A stretch of DNA of 22,905 nucleotides from Candidatus Parcubacteria bacterium (GTDB taxonomy: Bacteria > Patescibacteriota > Patescibacteriia > Patescibacteriales > Patescibacteriaceae), in contig JAEWTE010000031.1 in the NCBI GenBank assembly GCA_023459655.1, positions 1 through 22,905 on the forward strand, read 5' to 3'. The position numbers and the translations under genes were made by a program. How positions within the stretch are numbered: the first letter of the stretch is position 1; the number at the start of each line of letters is the position of its first letter. Positions 1 to 7,077 of the stretch are shown here, piece by piece. A model generated the notes under the pieces. That model was given only the letters and a program-made list of their open reading frames with translations, had not been told where the DNA came from and did no database searches.

Positions 1-2
1 AA

Positions 3-863
3 GAGATTAGATTAAAAGATGCCGCCAGGGTATTCCCTGGCGGTCAAAGGACTCTGGAAAGATGGGTTGCTAGATATAATCAATCCGGCGAAGCCGGATT
101 GATTCCTCTTAGCACGAGACCCAAAAGTCAGCCCAAAGAGCTACCTATTCGTACCAAAGAAAGAATAGTCGAGCTAAGAAATGAGACTAAATTATGTGCC
201 AAGAAACTCAACTACAAGCTAGCCAAGGAAGGAATAGCTGTCTCAGATAGGGTCATCGGCAAGATCGTCAAGACCGAGGGACTAGTGAGGAAATATAGGG
301 TTAGGAAATTAAAATATAAATATCTCAAAGTGCCACTCGCCCCTGGCGAATTAGTCGAAGTAGACATCAAATTCGTGCCGGACAAGATAAGCGGCAGACG
401 CTATTACCAATTCACGGCCATAGATTGTGCTAGCCGTTGGAGATATTTAAAGATATATAGCGACTGCGGCAATGGCTCGGCCATTGCCTTCGTTAAGAGA
501 TTAATTAAAATAGCACCCTTTCGGGTGCGAGCTATTAAAACAGATAATGGGTCATGTTTTACTAATAGATATACTGGCTACAAGAAATCTAGTGACCCAT
601 TTAATCCAAGGCTACATCCACTGGATATATTTCTCTCATCACTAAACATTATTCATTACCTTATTGATCCGGGCAAGCCGGCTCAAAACGGTAAAGTAGA
701 AAGGAGCCACCGGACAGACCAAGAGATGTTTTATGATAGACATCAATTTAAGAGCGCGCTAGAATTAAGAAAAGCGGTTAAAATATGGAATATGACCTAC
801 AATAATTTAGAGCACATCGCCTTAGGCGGGCTAACGCCCACCGAGGCTCTGCGCAATAATTAA
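3..863 (+). CDS. IS481-like DDE transposase (5' end outside window)
   Basis: The frame is open from the window edge, so the first in-frame TTG (99) is not a real start. Codons from position 3 encode a helix-turn-helix-like segment (KDAARVFPGGQRTLERWVARYN), followed by a linker and an integrase (rve) core. The presumed catalytic residues are D in VEVDIKF, D in KTDNGS and E in NGKVERS. About 51 residues separate the second D from E, longer than the ~34-35 usual in IS3/IS481 proteins, so there is an insertion between them (around KKSSDPFNPRLHPLDIF). The gene ends at its own TAA, 30 bp before the nusA -35 element. No terminal repeat could be assigned because the left end is outside the window. 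Its coding DNA contains several perfect short-loop palindromes. The family call is good; the exact IS subgroup is uncertain. Confidence 0.85.
   Translation, partial: EIRLKDAARVFPGGQRTLERWVARYNQSGEAGLIPLSTRPKSQPKELPIRTKERIVELRNETKLCAKKLNYKLAKEGIAVSDRVIGKIVKTEGLVRKYRVRKLKYKYLKVPLAPGELVEVDIKFVPDKISGRRYYQFTAIDCASRWRYLKIYSDCGNGSAIAFVKRLIKIAPFRVRAIKTDNGSCFTNRYTGYKKSSDPFNPRLHPLDIFLSSLNIIHYLIDPGKPAQNGKVERSHRTDQEMFYDRHQFKSALELRKAVKIWNMTYNNLEHIALGGLTPTEALRNN
22..43. repeat. Palindrome in transposase gene, 9-bp stem
   Basis: CCGCCAGGG (22-30) and CCCTGGCGG (35-43) are perfect complements around a TATT loop. The palindrome is in frame within the transposase gene, in the HTH region (ARVFPGG). Confidence 0.85.
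78..104. repeat. Palindrome in transposase gene, 12-bp stem
   Basis: AATCAATCCGGC (78-89) and GCCGGATTGATT (93-104) are perfect complements around a GAA loop. It lies inside the coding sequence (NQSGEAGLI). Confidence 0.9.
468..488. repeat. Palindrome in transposase gene, 9-bp stem
   Basis: GGCAATGGC (468-476) and GCCATTGCC (480-488) are perfect complements around a TCG loop, inside the catalytic-core coding region (GNGSAIAF). Confidence 0.85.
513..528. repeat. Palindrome in transposase gene, 6-bp stem
   Basis: GCACCC (513-518) and GGGTGC (523-528) pair around TTTC. Imperfect flanking arms (TAGC before, GCTA after) could extend it. It encodes APFRVRAI, just before the second catalytic Asp. 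Confidence 0.6.
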
Positions 864-892
864 AACCGCCAAATGTGTGTGCCTAAAGCATA

Positions 893-920
893 TTGACAAG
901 TATTCTTAATCTGATATACT
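893..920 (+). promoter_or_regulatory. nusA-holA promoter
   Basis: A perfect -35 TTGACA (893-898) is separated by 16 bp from -10 TATACT (915-920). The start site is expected near 927, giving a leader of about 58 nt before the nusA ATG. Confidence 0.8.
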
Positions 921-929
921 TAATTTATT

Positions 930-957
930 GCTAGTTTATGATTAAACTGGCTTTTTT
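930..957 (+). terminator. Terminator-like hairpin in nusA leader
   Basis: Positions 930-938 pair with 943-951 (9 bp, one G.U) around TGAT, followed directly by six T residues (952-957). It lies downstream of the nusA promoter and upstream of its ATG. It therefore sits in the transcribed leader and is not a terminator of the transposase gene. It may act as an attenuator or as a 5'-end stabilising hairpin. Confidence 0.6.
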
Positions 958-984
958 ATTAGCCAATTTATTTCTATTAAGATT

Positions 985-2301
985 ATGTCCGAATTAATGA
1001 ATGCCATCAAGCTGATTTGCGAAGAAAAAAATCTCAGCTATGAGGCCGTAATTGAAACCATTGAAGCAGCTTTAGCTGCGGCTTATCGCAAAGATTATGG
1101 TGATAAGAACCAAAATATCAAAGTAACCTATAATGAAGATTTATCTAAAATCAGAGTTTTTGATGTTAAAACCGTAGTTGAAGATATGCCACTAATTGCC
1201 TTTAATTCGCCGCTAACCCTAGAAAACTTACAAGGATCAACAATTACAATTGATCCAGAAGCAGCTAAAGAAACAGTTAGCTTCCATCCTGAGGACCAAT
1301 TACAAACTGAAATCCGCGATGAAAATGGTGAAATTATCCGTAAATTTAATCCCAAAACTGAAATTCAACTTTGTGAAGCTCAATTAATTAAACCGGGAGT
1401 TAAACTTGGTGAAGAAATTATTACCGAATTACCGGTCCAAACTGACTATGGCCGCATGGCCGCCCAAACTGCTAAACAAGTAATTATCCAAAAATTACGA
1501 GAGGCTGAACGAAACATGATTTATGAAGATTTTAAAGATAAAGAAAGAGAGGTTATTAGTGGTATTGTCCAACGTCGTGAAGGACGAAATGTCTTAGTTG
1601 ATGTTGGCAAAACTGCCGGCATTATTCCACCACAATATCAAATCCCTGGTGAAGCTTACCGACCAAATAGCCGAATTAAAGTTTTTGTAGAAGAAGTTCG
1701 TGTTAGCAGTCGAGGTCCAGAAATTGTTTTATCTCGAACCGCTGACGAAATTTTAAGTAAAGTTTTTTATTTAGAAATACCTGAAATCTCTAATGGTCTG
1801 GTTGACCTTAAGGCCGTAGCCAGAGAAGCTGGTGGTCGCTCAAAGGTGGCAGTAATAGCCAATAGTGAAAACGTTGATCCAATTGGATCATGTGTTGGTC
1901 AACGCGGATCTAGAATTCAAACAATAATTAATGAAGTTGGTGGAGAAAAAATTGATATAATTGAATTTAATGATGACGCCGCTAAATTCATCGCTAATGC
2001 TTTGGCCCCAGCCAAAATTGAACAGGTTGAGCTAGATACTGAAAACAAGCAAGCAGTTGTTACTGTTGACCCTGAACAACTTTCTCTGGCCATTGGCCGA
2101 GATGGACAAAACGTTCGTCTAGCCGCTAGATTAACTGGCTGGCACCTGGATATTACCACTATTGAAGAAAAAACTGAACCAGAAACACCAACAAAACCAA
2201 TTGTTGAAGAATCTGAAGAAATAATTAAAAAACCAATTAAGAAAAAAACTACCACCAAAACCCCTATTAAAAAGACCACCAAAAAGACTACAGCTAAATA
2301 A
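985..2301 (+). CDS. nusA: Transcription termination/antitermination protein NusA
   Basis: NusA binds RNA polymerase and nascent RNA and modulates pausing, intrinsic termination and antitermination. The 438-aa product has an N-terminal RNAP-binding domain ending in the typical GRMAAQTAKQVIIQKLREAER block (about 156-176). An S1 domain (~190-252) and two KH domains follow, with GSCVGQRGSRI (~301-311) and AIGRDGQNVRLAARLTGW (~369-386). About 60 residues (~68-127) appear to be inserted in the N-terminal domain relative to model NusA proteins. The C-terminus is a low-complexity Lys/Thr tail (~405-438). The ATG at 985 is used; no Shine-Dalgarno is visible, and an in-frame ATG at 997 is possible. It is first in a probable operon with holA, 14 bp downstream. 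Unlike in many bacteria, infB is not adjacent. Confidence 0.96.
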   Translation: MSELMNAIKLICEEKNLSYEAVIETIEAALAAAYRKDYGDKNQNIKVTYNEDLSKIRVFDVKTVVEDMPLIAFNSPLTLENLQGSTITIDPEAAKETVSFHPEDQLQTEIRDENGEIIRKFNPKTEIQLCEAQLIKPGVKLGEEIITELPVQTDYGRMAAQTAKQVIIQKLREAERNMIYEDFKDKEREVISGIVQRREGRNVLVDVGKTAGIIPPQYQIPGEAYRPNSRIKVFVEEVRVSSRGPEIVLSRTADEILSKVFYLEIPEISNGLVDLKAVAREAGGRSKVAVIANSENVDPIGSCVGQRGSRIQTIINEVGGEKIDIIEFNDDAAKFIANALAPAKIEQVELDTENKQAVVTVDPEQLSLAIGRDGQNVRLAARLTGWHLDITTIEEKTEPETPTKPIVEESEEIIKKPIKKKTTTKTPIKKTTKKTTAK

Positions 2302-2315
2302 ATTAAAATCACCGT

Positions 2316-3350
2316 ATGTTTTATTTTCGTTACGGTGAAGAGGATTTTCAAATCCAACGAGACTGTCAACAACAATTAAACAAAATTTTAACTGAATCAC
2401 CCAATTCCAGTAATTATTCTTTTAATGCTTTAGAATTAGATTGGCCCGACCTATCTAATATTATTAATAATCAATCATTATTTCAGGCTAATAAAGTTAT
2501 AATTATTAATAATTTATTATCAGCTAAAAACCAAACACTAGAAAATGGATTACTCAAAGAGCTAAATGAAGGTAACTTAGCCAAACAACCATCGCTTCAG
2601 TTATTACTTAACGAGCCTAACCTGAAAATGAAATATCGGGCTGGACAAACCCAACCGATTTTAGTAGGAATTGATGGACGAACCAAACCATTAACCAAAA
2701 ATCAACAACTTCTTTTTACATTATTAAACAAAACAGCCGAACAATCTATTTATTATCAAAAACTAAACGGGTTAGCCGCTGAGCAATTTTTAGATCAATT
2801 AATTAGCGAAAAAGGGGGACAACTAACCAGAGCTGCTAAAAAAACATTATTAGAGCTAAGTAATTATAATTTTTGGCAAATATACCACGAACTAAATAAG
2901 TTAATAAATTATCAGGCCTCTTTTAATCAACCAACCGCCATAGACGAGACGACTGTCTCTTTATTAATCAATGACACCTCTAGTCATATTTTCGAGCTAA
3001 TAGAGGCAATTAGCAACCAAAAACTAGCTACTGCTGCCGGCTTAATGGAGAAAATTTTTAATGATGATGAAAATTTGGCCATGAGTATCGCTCTTTTGAA
3101 TCGACAAACTTTACAGTTTTTAGAAATAAAGGCTAAGGTTGAGGCTGGACAATCAATACTTGAAATTGAACGATCACTGGGTTTACCTAAAACTATCGCT
3201 CAAAAACTAATTAATCAGGCCCTGCTCTTAAAATCAGAAAAATTAACTCAATTAATCAACAATTTAACCCGACTAGATTGGTCAAATAAAAACAGTCGAG
3301 GAGGATCAGCACCATTGTTAGTTTTATTAACAATTGCTCACGCTAATTAA
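2316..3350 (+). CDS. holA: DNA polymerase III delta subunit (clamp loader)
   Basis: Delta is the clamp-loader subunit that opens the beta clamp. The 344-aa protein starts with a typical delta N-terminus (MFYFRYGEEDFQIQRDCQQQL). It continues with an AAA+-like domain without a functional P-loop, and an all-helical C-terminal collar region in which DTSSHIFELIEAISNQKLATA matches the usual delta segment after the lid. Length fits the family (~330-345 aa). It lies 14 bp downstream of nusA and is likely co-transcribed. The start codon is preceded by AT-rich sequence without SD. Its stop lies only 5 bp from the stop of the convergent dnaN. The assignment rests on the N-terminal motif and overall architecture, so it is slightly less certain than that of its neighbours. 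Confidence 0.88.
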   Translation: MFYFRYGEEDFQIQRDCQQQLNKILTESPNSSNYSFNALELDWPDLSNIINNQSLFQANKVIIINNLLSAKNQTLENGLLKELNEGNLAKQPSLQLLLNEPNLKMKYRAGQTQPILVGIDGRTKPLTKNQQLLFTLLNKTAEQSIYYQKLNGLAAEQFLDQLISEKGGQLTRAAKKTLLELSNYNFWQIYHELNKLINYQASFNQPTAIDETTVSLLINDTSSHIFELIEAISNQKLATAAGLMEKIFNDDENLAMSIALLNRQTLQFLEIKAKVEAGQSILEIERSLGLPKTIAQKLINQALLLKSEKLTQLINNLTRLDWSNKNSRGGSAPLLVLLTIAHAN

Positions 3351-3355
3351 TTGTT

Positions 3356-4492
3356 TTATTTACGTAGAGGAACAATAATATATTGATACTCATCACTACC
3401 TGGCAGACTTAATTGACAAGCAGCTACATCATCAACTAGTTTCATAGATATTTGACTGGCTGGTAAAACATTTAAACATTCTAATAAATAACGATAATTA
3501 AGCCGAACCGAATTATTTTGCCCATCCACCTTGGCTGATAACTCTGCTTGCTGACTACCAACTTGACCAGCGACTGCTTCAACAATAATTTTTTGTTGAC
3601 CACTATCAATCAAAAGGTCAATCGCATTAGTTGAATTAGCGCTAAAAATTGAAGCCATTTTAATTACTCTAGACAATTCACCTCGATCAATAATTGTTTC
3701 AGTTTTAAAATTAACCGGCATTACCTGATCATAATCAGGATAATGGCCCTCAATTAATCTAGAAATCATTTCTATTCCCTGATAAACAAACAAAACCTGA
3801 TTATCAGTAATAAACATTTTAATTTGATCACCCTCTTCAGATAAAACATCGTTAGTTGAACCAATAATTCGAGATAATTCTTGCATTGTTTTAAGTGGAA
3901 CAATTATTTTTAAACCAGCTGGATCAATTTCACCCAACTCTAATTGAAAAACAACTTCTCGTTTAGCTAAACGAAAGCTATCAGTTGCTACTAAATTAAT
4001 GGTTTTCTGATTAATATCAAATAAAACACCTGTTAATTCTAAGCGATTATCTGATGGATTAATTGCAAATAGAATTTGGCTTAAAGCTGTTTTTAATTCA
4101 TTTAAACCAAAACTTATTCCAATCTTTTTTTCTATTTGTGGTATAACTGGAAAATCTTGAGATTCTTGTCCTTTAATTGTTGTATTATATTTTTGACAAC
4201 TAATTTTTAAGTTCTGTTTGTCTAGTTTTATATCAATTTTTTCATTGGGTAAAAGGGCAATATAATCGCTAAACACTTTAGCATCAACGGTTATTTCACC
4301 ATTTTTAACTGTTTTACCGCGAACTTGTCTGGTTAAACCTATTTCTAAATTAGTTGCCGCTAAAGTTATTAAACCATCTTTGGCATTAATTAAAATATTA
4401 TTTAAAATTGGCATATTGATGTTTTTACCAGCAATATGTCCAACAACTGCTAAACCTTGATGTAGATTTTTTTGAAGAATGGTTATTTCCAT
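3356..4492 (-). CDS. dnaN: DNA polymerase III beta sliding clamp
   Basis: DnaN encircles DNA as a dimer and tethers Pol III and other partners. At 378 aa the length is typical. The N-terminus (MEITILQKNLHQGLAVVGHIAGKNINMPILNNILINA) is characteristic of beta. It is followed by LAATNLEIG, LVATDSFRLA (around the domain 2 core) and EGHYPDYDQVMP, all conserved beta-clamp segments. The C-terminus is YIIVPLRK, close to the usual PMR(L/V) ending. The gene lies downstream of dnaA on the same strand across a 209-bp gap with DnaA-box-like sites. The ATG at 4492 is in an AT-rich context without SD. No distinct promoter could be chosen in the very AT-rich upstream DNA. Confidence 0.97.
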   Translation of the reverse strand: MEITILQKNLHQGLAVVGHIAGKNINMPILNNILINAKDGLITLAATNLEIGLTRQVRGKTVKNGEITVDAKVFSDYIALLPNEKIDIKLDKQNLKISCQKYNTTIKGQESQDFPVIPQIEKKIGISFGLNELKTALSQILFAINPSDNRLELTGVLFDINQKTINLVATDSFRLAKREVVFQLELGEIDPAGLKIIVPLKTMQELSRIIGSTNDVLSEEGDQIKMFITDNQVLFVYQGIEMISRLIEGHYPDYDQVMPVNFKTETIIDRGELSRVIKMASIFSANSTNAIDLLIDSGQQKIIVEAVAGQVGSQQAELSAKVDGQNNSVRLNYRYLLECLNVLPASQISMKLVDDVAACQLSLPGSDEYQYIIVPLRK

Positions 4493-4701
4493 ATTCTTTT
4501 ATTATATATAATATATAAATTAATAATTAATAATATAGGCTGGGTAAAAGTTGATAAGTCTTTTTTATGTTTAATTTTGGTTTAAATTTTTTTAATTAGA
4601 CTGTGCTTAATTATTGGTTAAGAGGTTGACGGTGGGTGGATAATTTTTAAATCAACAATTATTGTGTGGATATTTTTGACTTATGAACAACTTATGAACA
4701 A
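4493..4701. other. Candidate oriC part 1 (dnaN-dnaA intergenic)
   Basis: The 209-bp gap contains an uninterrupted 41-bp A/T run (4497-4537), a plausible DNA-unwinding element, next to DnaA-box-like sites. Minus-strand sites are TTATCAACT (4549-4557), TTATCCACC (4635-4643) and ATATCCACA (4665-4673); the latter two are 8/9 matches to TTATCCACA. Two plus-strand TTATGAACA copies (4681-4689, 4692-4700) lie next to the dnaA stop codon. The layout resembles the Bacillus subtilis bipartite origin, in which the unwinding element lies between dnaA and dnaN. The function is inferred. Confidence 0.6.
4680..4701 (+). repeat. Tandem CTTATGAACAA repeat (2 copies)
   Basis: An 11-bp unit, CTTATGAACAA, is repeated exactly and in direct tandem (4680-4690, 4691-4701), ending at the dnaA stop codon. 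The core TTATGAACA resembles a degenerate DnaA box. Confidence 0.8.
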
Positions 4702-6105
4702 CTAATAAGTTGAAGTAATTGATTGGGCAATTTGTTCTAAATCTTGTTTAATTTTTTGATTATTTTTTAAATCGGCCTCTATTTTATTACAAGCATGCAT
4801 GGCGGTTGTATGATCACGACCACCTAATTCTTGACCAATTGCTGGAAAGGAGGAGTTAAGTTTGGTTCTTAATAAATACATGGCTATTTGTCGGGGGCCA
4901 ACTAATTCTTTTTTACGACTTTTACCAGTTAAATCACCTAGCCCAATATTATAAAAACTAGCAACCGCTTCTAATATTTTTTGAGGATTAGATAGGTTGT
5001 TTGATTGGATAGAAACAAAAAAATCTTTTAGAACTTGTTGAGCAATTGATAAATCAGGTTTTCGATTGTGAAACTGACAAAAACCCATAATTCTATTTAG
5101 GGCACCCTCTAATTCTCTAACATTGTTATTAATGTTGCTAGCAATATATTGAATAACTGCTTGTTCAAGCGGAAATTCTTTTTGTTGACATTTAGTGCTT
5201 AAAATAGCCATTCTGGTTTCTAAATCAGGCTGACTAATATCAGCAACCATTCCCCATTCAAACCGAGTAATTAATCGAGCTTCCACTGCTTTCATGTTAC
5301 GAGGTGGTCGATCAGAGGTGATTACTATTTGTTTATTGGCCCGGTGTAGTTGATCAAAAGTATGAAAAAATTCTTGTTGAGTGCCATCTTTACCAGCCAT
5401 AAATTGAATGTCGTCAATTAACAGAAGATCAACATTACGATAGACGCTTTTAAAGGCATTACCTCTGCCATGATAAACAGCATCAACATAATCGTTGGTA
5501 AATTTTTCCGAGGTTACATATATGACTTTTTTGCCGGATTTAATTAATTCATGACCAATTGCTTGTAATAGGTGGGTTTTTCCTAAACCAACTCCACCAT
5601 AAATAAACAAAGGATTATATGTTTCACCGGGCCGACGAACAGCTGCCCAGCAAGCAGCATGGGCTAGTTCGTTGTGTTTACCAACCACAAAAGTGTCGAA
5701 ACTATATTTTGGGTTTAATCCAGCCGACAAACAAAGCTGATCATTATTAGATTGAGTTTGTTTTTTATGGGTTATTTCAACTTTTTCTGTTTTATGTTGA
5801 TCTGCTTCAAGAAAGTTTTTATTATTAGTCTCAGATTTATCTTTAGCTTTTATTTTTATAACATATTTTATTTCAGTTGGTTTTTTACCGGTGACCTTGT
5901 GAAAGGTTTGAGAAATTTCTTTATTAAATTTGTTTTCAAACCAAGCCCTGGTAAAACCATTGGGGACACCAATTGTTAAAACTCCATTTTGATGTTCAGC
6001 AATGAATGAATTTTTAAACCAAGTAGTAAAGCTGGCTTTTGACATGGTTAATTCGGCTTCGCCAAGAATAGCTTGCCAAATTTGTTCTAAAGAGGGGTGG
6101 TCCAT
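4702..6105 (-). CDS. dnaA: Chromosomal replication initiator DnaA
   Basis: DnaA is the AAA+ ATPase that binds DnaA boxes, melts oriC and recruits the replicative helicase. The 467-aa protein has domain I (~1-85) and a short, poorly conserved Lys/Asn-rich linker (~86-125). Domain III has Walker A GGVGLGKT (170-177), Walker B LLLIDDIQF (~227-235) and sensor/arginine-finger region ARLITRFEWG. Domain IV carries the DNA-binding signature GGRDHTTAMHACNKIE. The ATG at 6105 is chosen because it gives a normal domain I (MDHPSLEQIWQAILGEAE) and lies about 20 nt downstream of a good promoter. No SD is present. DnaA-box-like sites just upstream of the -35 element suggest autoregulation. It is followed by dnaN on the same strand. 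Confidence 0.98.
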   Translation of the reverse strand: MDHPSLEQIWQAILGEAELTMSKASFTTWFKNSFIAEHQNGVLTIGVPNGFTRAWFENKFNKEISQTFHKVTGKKPTEIKYVIKIKAKDKSETNNKNFLEADQHKTEKVEITHKKQTQSNNDQLCLSAGLNPKYSFDTFVVGKHNELAHAACWAAVRRPGETYNPLFIYGGVGLGKTHLLQAIGHELIKSGKKVIYVTSEKFTNDYVDAVYHGRGNAFKSVYRNVDLLLIDDIQFMAGKDGTQQEFFHTFDQLHRANKQIVITSDRPPRNMKAVEARLITRFEWGMVADISQPDLETRMAILSTKCQQKEFPLEQAVIQYIASNINNNVRELEGALNRIMGFCQFHNRKPDLSIAQQVLKDFFVSIQSNNLSNPQKILEAVASFYNIGLGDLTGKSRKKELVGPRQIAMYLLRTKLNSSFPAIGQELGGRDHTTAMHACNKIEADLKNNQKIKQDLEQIAQSITSTY

Positions 6106-6133
6106 AATTGCGGGAGATTAATTAAGTAGTTTT

Positions 6134-6161
6134 ATTATAACAGGCTGGCGTTTTTCGGCAA
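6134..6161 (-). promoter_or_regulatory. dnaA promoter (extended -10)
   Basis: On the minus strand, -35 TTGCCG (6161-6156) is separated by 16 bp from a perfect -10 TATAAT (6139-6134). A TGT immediately upstream of the -10 makes it an extended -10. The start site is expected near 6127. Confidence 0.7.
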
Positions 6162-6171
6162 CCTAATAAAA

Positions 6172-6203
6172 AGTTGATAACATTGTTGATAAACTGTGGA
6201 CAG
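6172..6203 (-). promoter_or_regulatory. DnaA-box cluster upstream of dnaA (candidate oriC part 2)
   Basis: Three minus-strand sites lie close together: TTATCAACT (6172-6180), TTATCAACA (6184-6192) and CTGTCCACA (6195-6203). The first two are spaced 12 bp apart start to start. They begin about 11 bp upstream of the dnaA -35, so they could serve both in origin function and in autorepression of dnaA. Confidence 0.55.
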
Positions 6204-6221
6204 ATTATTTATGGCCCAGTA

Positions 6222-6250
6222 TTGACCAAAGCAAGATTAATTGTTATGCT
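6222..6250 (+). promoter_or_regulatory. rpmH operon promoter
   Basis: -35 TTGACC (6222-6227), a 17-bp spacer and -10 TATGCT (6245-6250) preceded by TGT (extended -10). The start site is expected near 6257. Confidence 0.7.
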
Positions 6251-6257
6251 GGCCTTT

Positions 6258-6288
6258 AGACTGAACCAGTTTGAAGTTAAGTCTTTTT
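6258..6288 (+). terminator. Terminator-like hairpin in rpmH leader
   Basis: Positions 6258-6266 pair with 6276-6284 (eight pairs, one G/A mismatch) around a 9-nt loop, followed by a T run (to 6288). The stem starts essentially at the predicted transcript 5' end, and the rpmH ATG follows at 6303. It is weak as a terminator and may instead be a 5' stabiliser. Confidence 0.4.
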
Positions 6289-6302
6289 AAATTTCTGACA
6301 AT

Positions 6303-6440
6303 ATGCCAAAACGGACTTATCAGCCCAATAATCGGCGTGCTAAAAAGAAGCATGGCTTCTTAAAGAGAATGCTGACTAAAAATGGCCGAAATGTTTTAAA
6401 GCGTCGCCGCCACAAGGGGCGTAAGAAATTAACCAAATAA
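6303..6440 (+). CDS. rpmH: Large ribosomal subunit protein bL34
   Basis: This 45-aa basic protein begins MPKRTYQPNNRRAKKKHGFL and ends in an Arg/Lys-rich segment (NGRNVLKRRRHKGRKKLTK), the standard bL34 signature (KRTYQPxxRxxxxxHGFxxRMxTxxGRxVLxxRRxKGRxxL). It is a structural protein of the 50S subunit. The gene heads the conserved rpmH-rnpA-yidD-yidC cluster that diverges from dnaA, a classic origin-flanking order. The ATG at 6303 has no SD. A promoter and a leader hairpin lie just upstream. Confidence 0.98.
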   Translation: MPKRTYQPNNRRAKKKHGFLKRMLTKNGRNVLKRRRHKGRKKLTK

Positions 6441-6463
6441 ATAAGTTTGGTTAATTTTTTTAT

Positions 6464-6808
6464 ATGTTAAAAAAACATAATCGTCTAACTAAAAAAAATG
6501 ATTTTAACCGACTATTTAAAGCAGCTCAAGCTAAATACTATGGTAAATTAATCGGAGTTAGACTAGTAGCTAATGAGCTTGGTTATAATCGTTTTGGCTT
6601 TATGGTTGGTCGTCGCTGTTGTCGCTTAGCAGTTGGTCGTAATTTAATTCGAAGAAGATTGTCGGTTTTAACTAGGAGAGATCTCCCTAAAATGATTGTT
6701 GGTTATGATATTGTTGTTTTAATAATAGCCAATCAACCAGTCTTTAAATTAATAGAACTACAACAGGAACTGACAGAAGCTTGGAAAAGATTAAAATTAA
6801 TAGTATGA
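6464..6808 (+). CDS. rnpA: Ribonuclease P protein component
   Basis: RnpA is the protein cofactor of RNase P, which removes tRNA 5' leaders together with the catalytic RNA. The 114-aa protein has the expected N-terminus (MLKKHNRLTKKNDFNRLFK) and GFMVGRR strand. The RNR-type motif RNLIRRRL (59-66) forms the conserved RNA-binding helix, preceded by an unusual RRCCRLAVG. It lies 23 bp after rpmH and is presumably co-transcribed. Its stop codon overlaps the start of yidD (ATGA). No SD is visible; the start is in a T-rich context. Confidence 0.95.
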   Translation: MLKKHNRLTKKNDFNRLFKAAQAKYYGKLIGVRLVANELGYNRFGFMVGRRCCRLAVGRNLIRRRLSVLTRRDLPKMIVGYDIVVLIIANQPVFKLIELQQELTEAWKRLKLIV

Positions 6809-7068
6809 TGATAATCAGATTTATAAATAAGACTCTGGTTGAGTTATTGGTTTTGATAATTTCGATTTATCAAAAGACATTATCACTAGACTATGGTTGG
6901 TTTAGATCACGTTTTCCTGGTGGTTATTGCCGGTTTAGACCAACTTGTTCTGAATATTCCAAAGCAGCTTTAAAAAAATACGGATTAATTAAAGGAGGCA
7001 TCTTGGCCGCTGGGCGCGTTCTAAGGTGTCATCCCTGGTCTCGAGGTGGCTGGGATCCGTTACTCTAA
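6805..7068 (+). CDS. yidD: Membrane protein insertion efficiency factor YidD
   Basis: YidD is a small membrane-associated protein that assists YidC/Sec-dependent insertion of inner-membrane proteins. The family signature is present: FRSRFPGGYCRFRPTCSEYSKAAL, then RVLRCHPWSRGGWDPLL, with the conserved Cys residues and GGxDP ending. The product is 87 aa from the ATG at 6805, which overlaps the rnpA TGA as ATGA. An upstream in-frame TTG at 6781 is less likely. The N-terminus includes an amphipathic or hydrophobic helix (LVELLVLIISIYQKTLS). It is followed by yidC after 9 bp. Confidence 0.93.
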   Translation: MMIIRFINKTLVELLVLIISIYQKTLSLDYGWFRSRFPGGYCRFRPTCSEYSKAALKKYGLIKGGILAAGRVLRCHPWSRGGWDPLL

Positions 7069-7077
7069 TTTAAAATT

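Noticed and set aside
99..101. TTG at 99 as the start of the first transposase
   Set aside because: The frame is open to the window edge and the upstream codons encode a helix-turn-helix domain typical of this family.
864..892. Right terminal repeat of the first transposase element
   Set aside because: The left end is outside the window, so no inverted-repeat partner can be shown.
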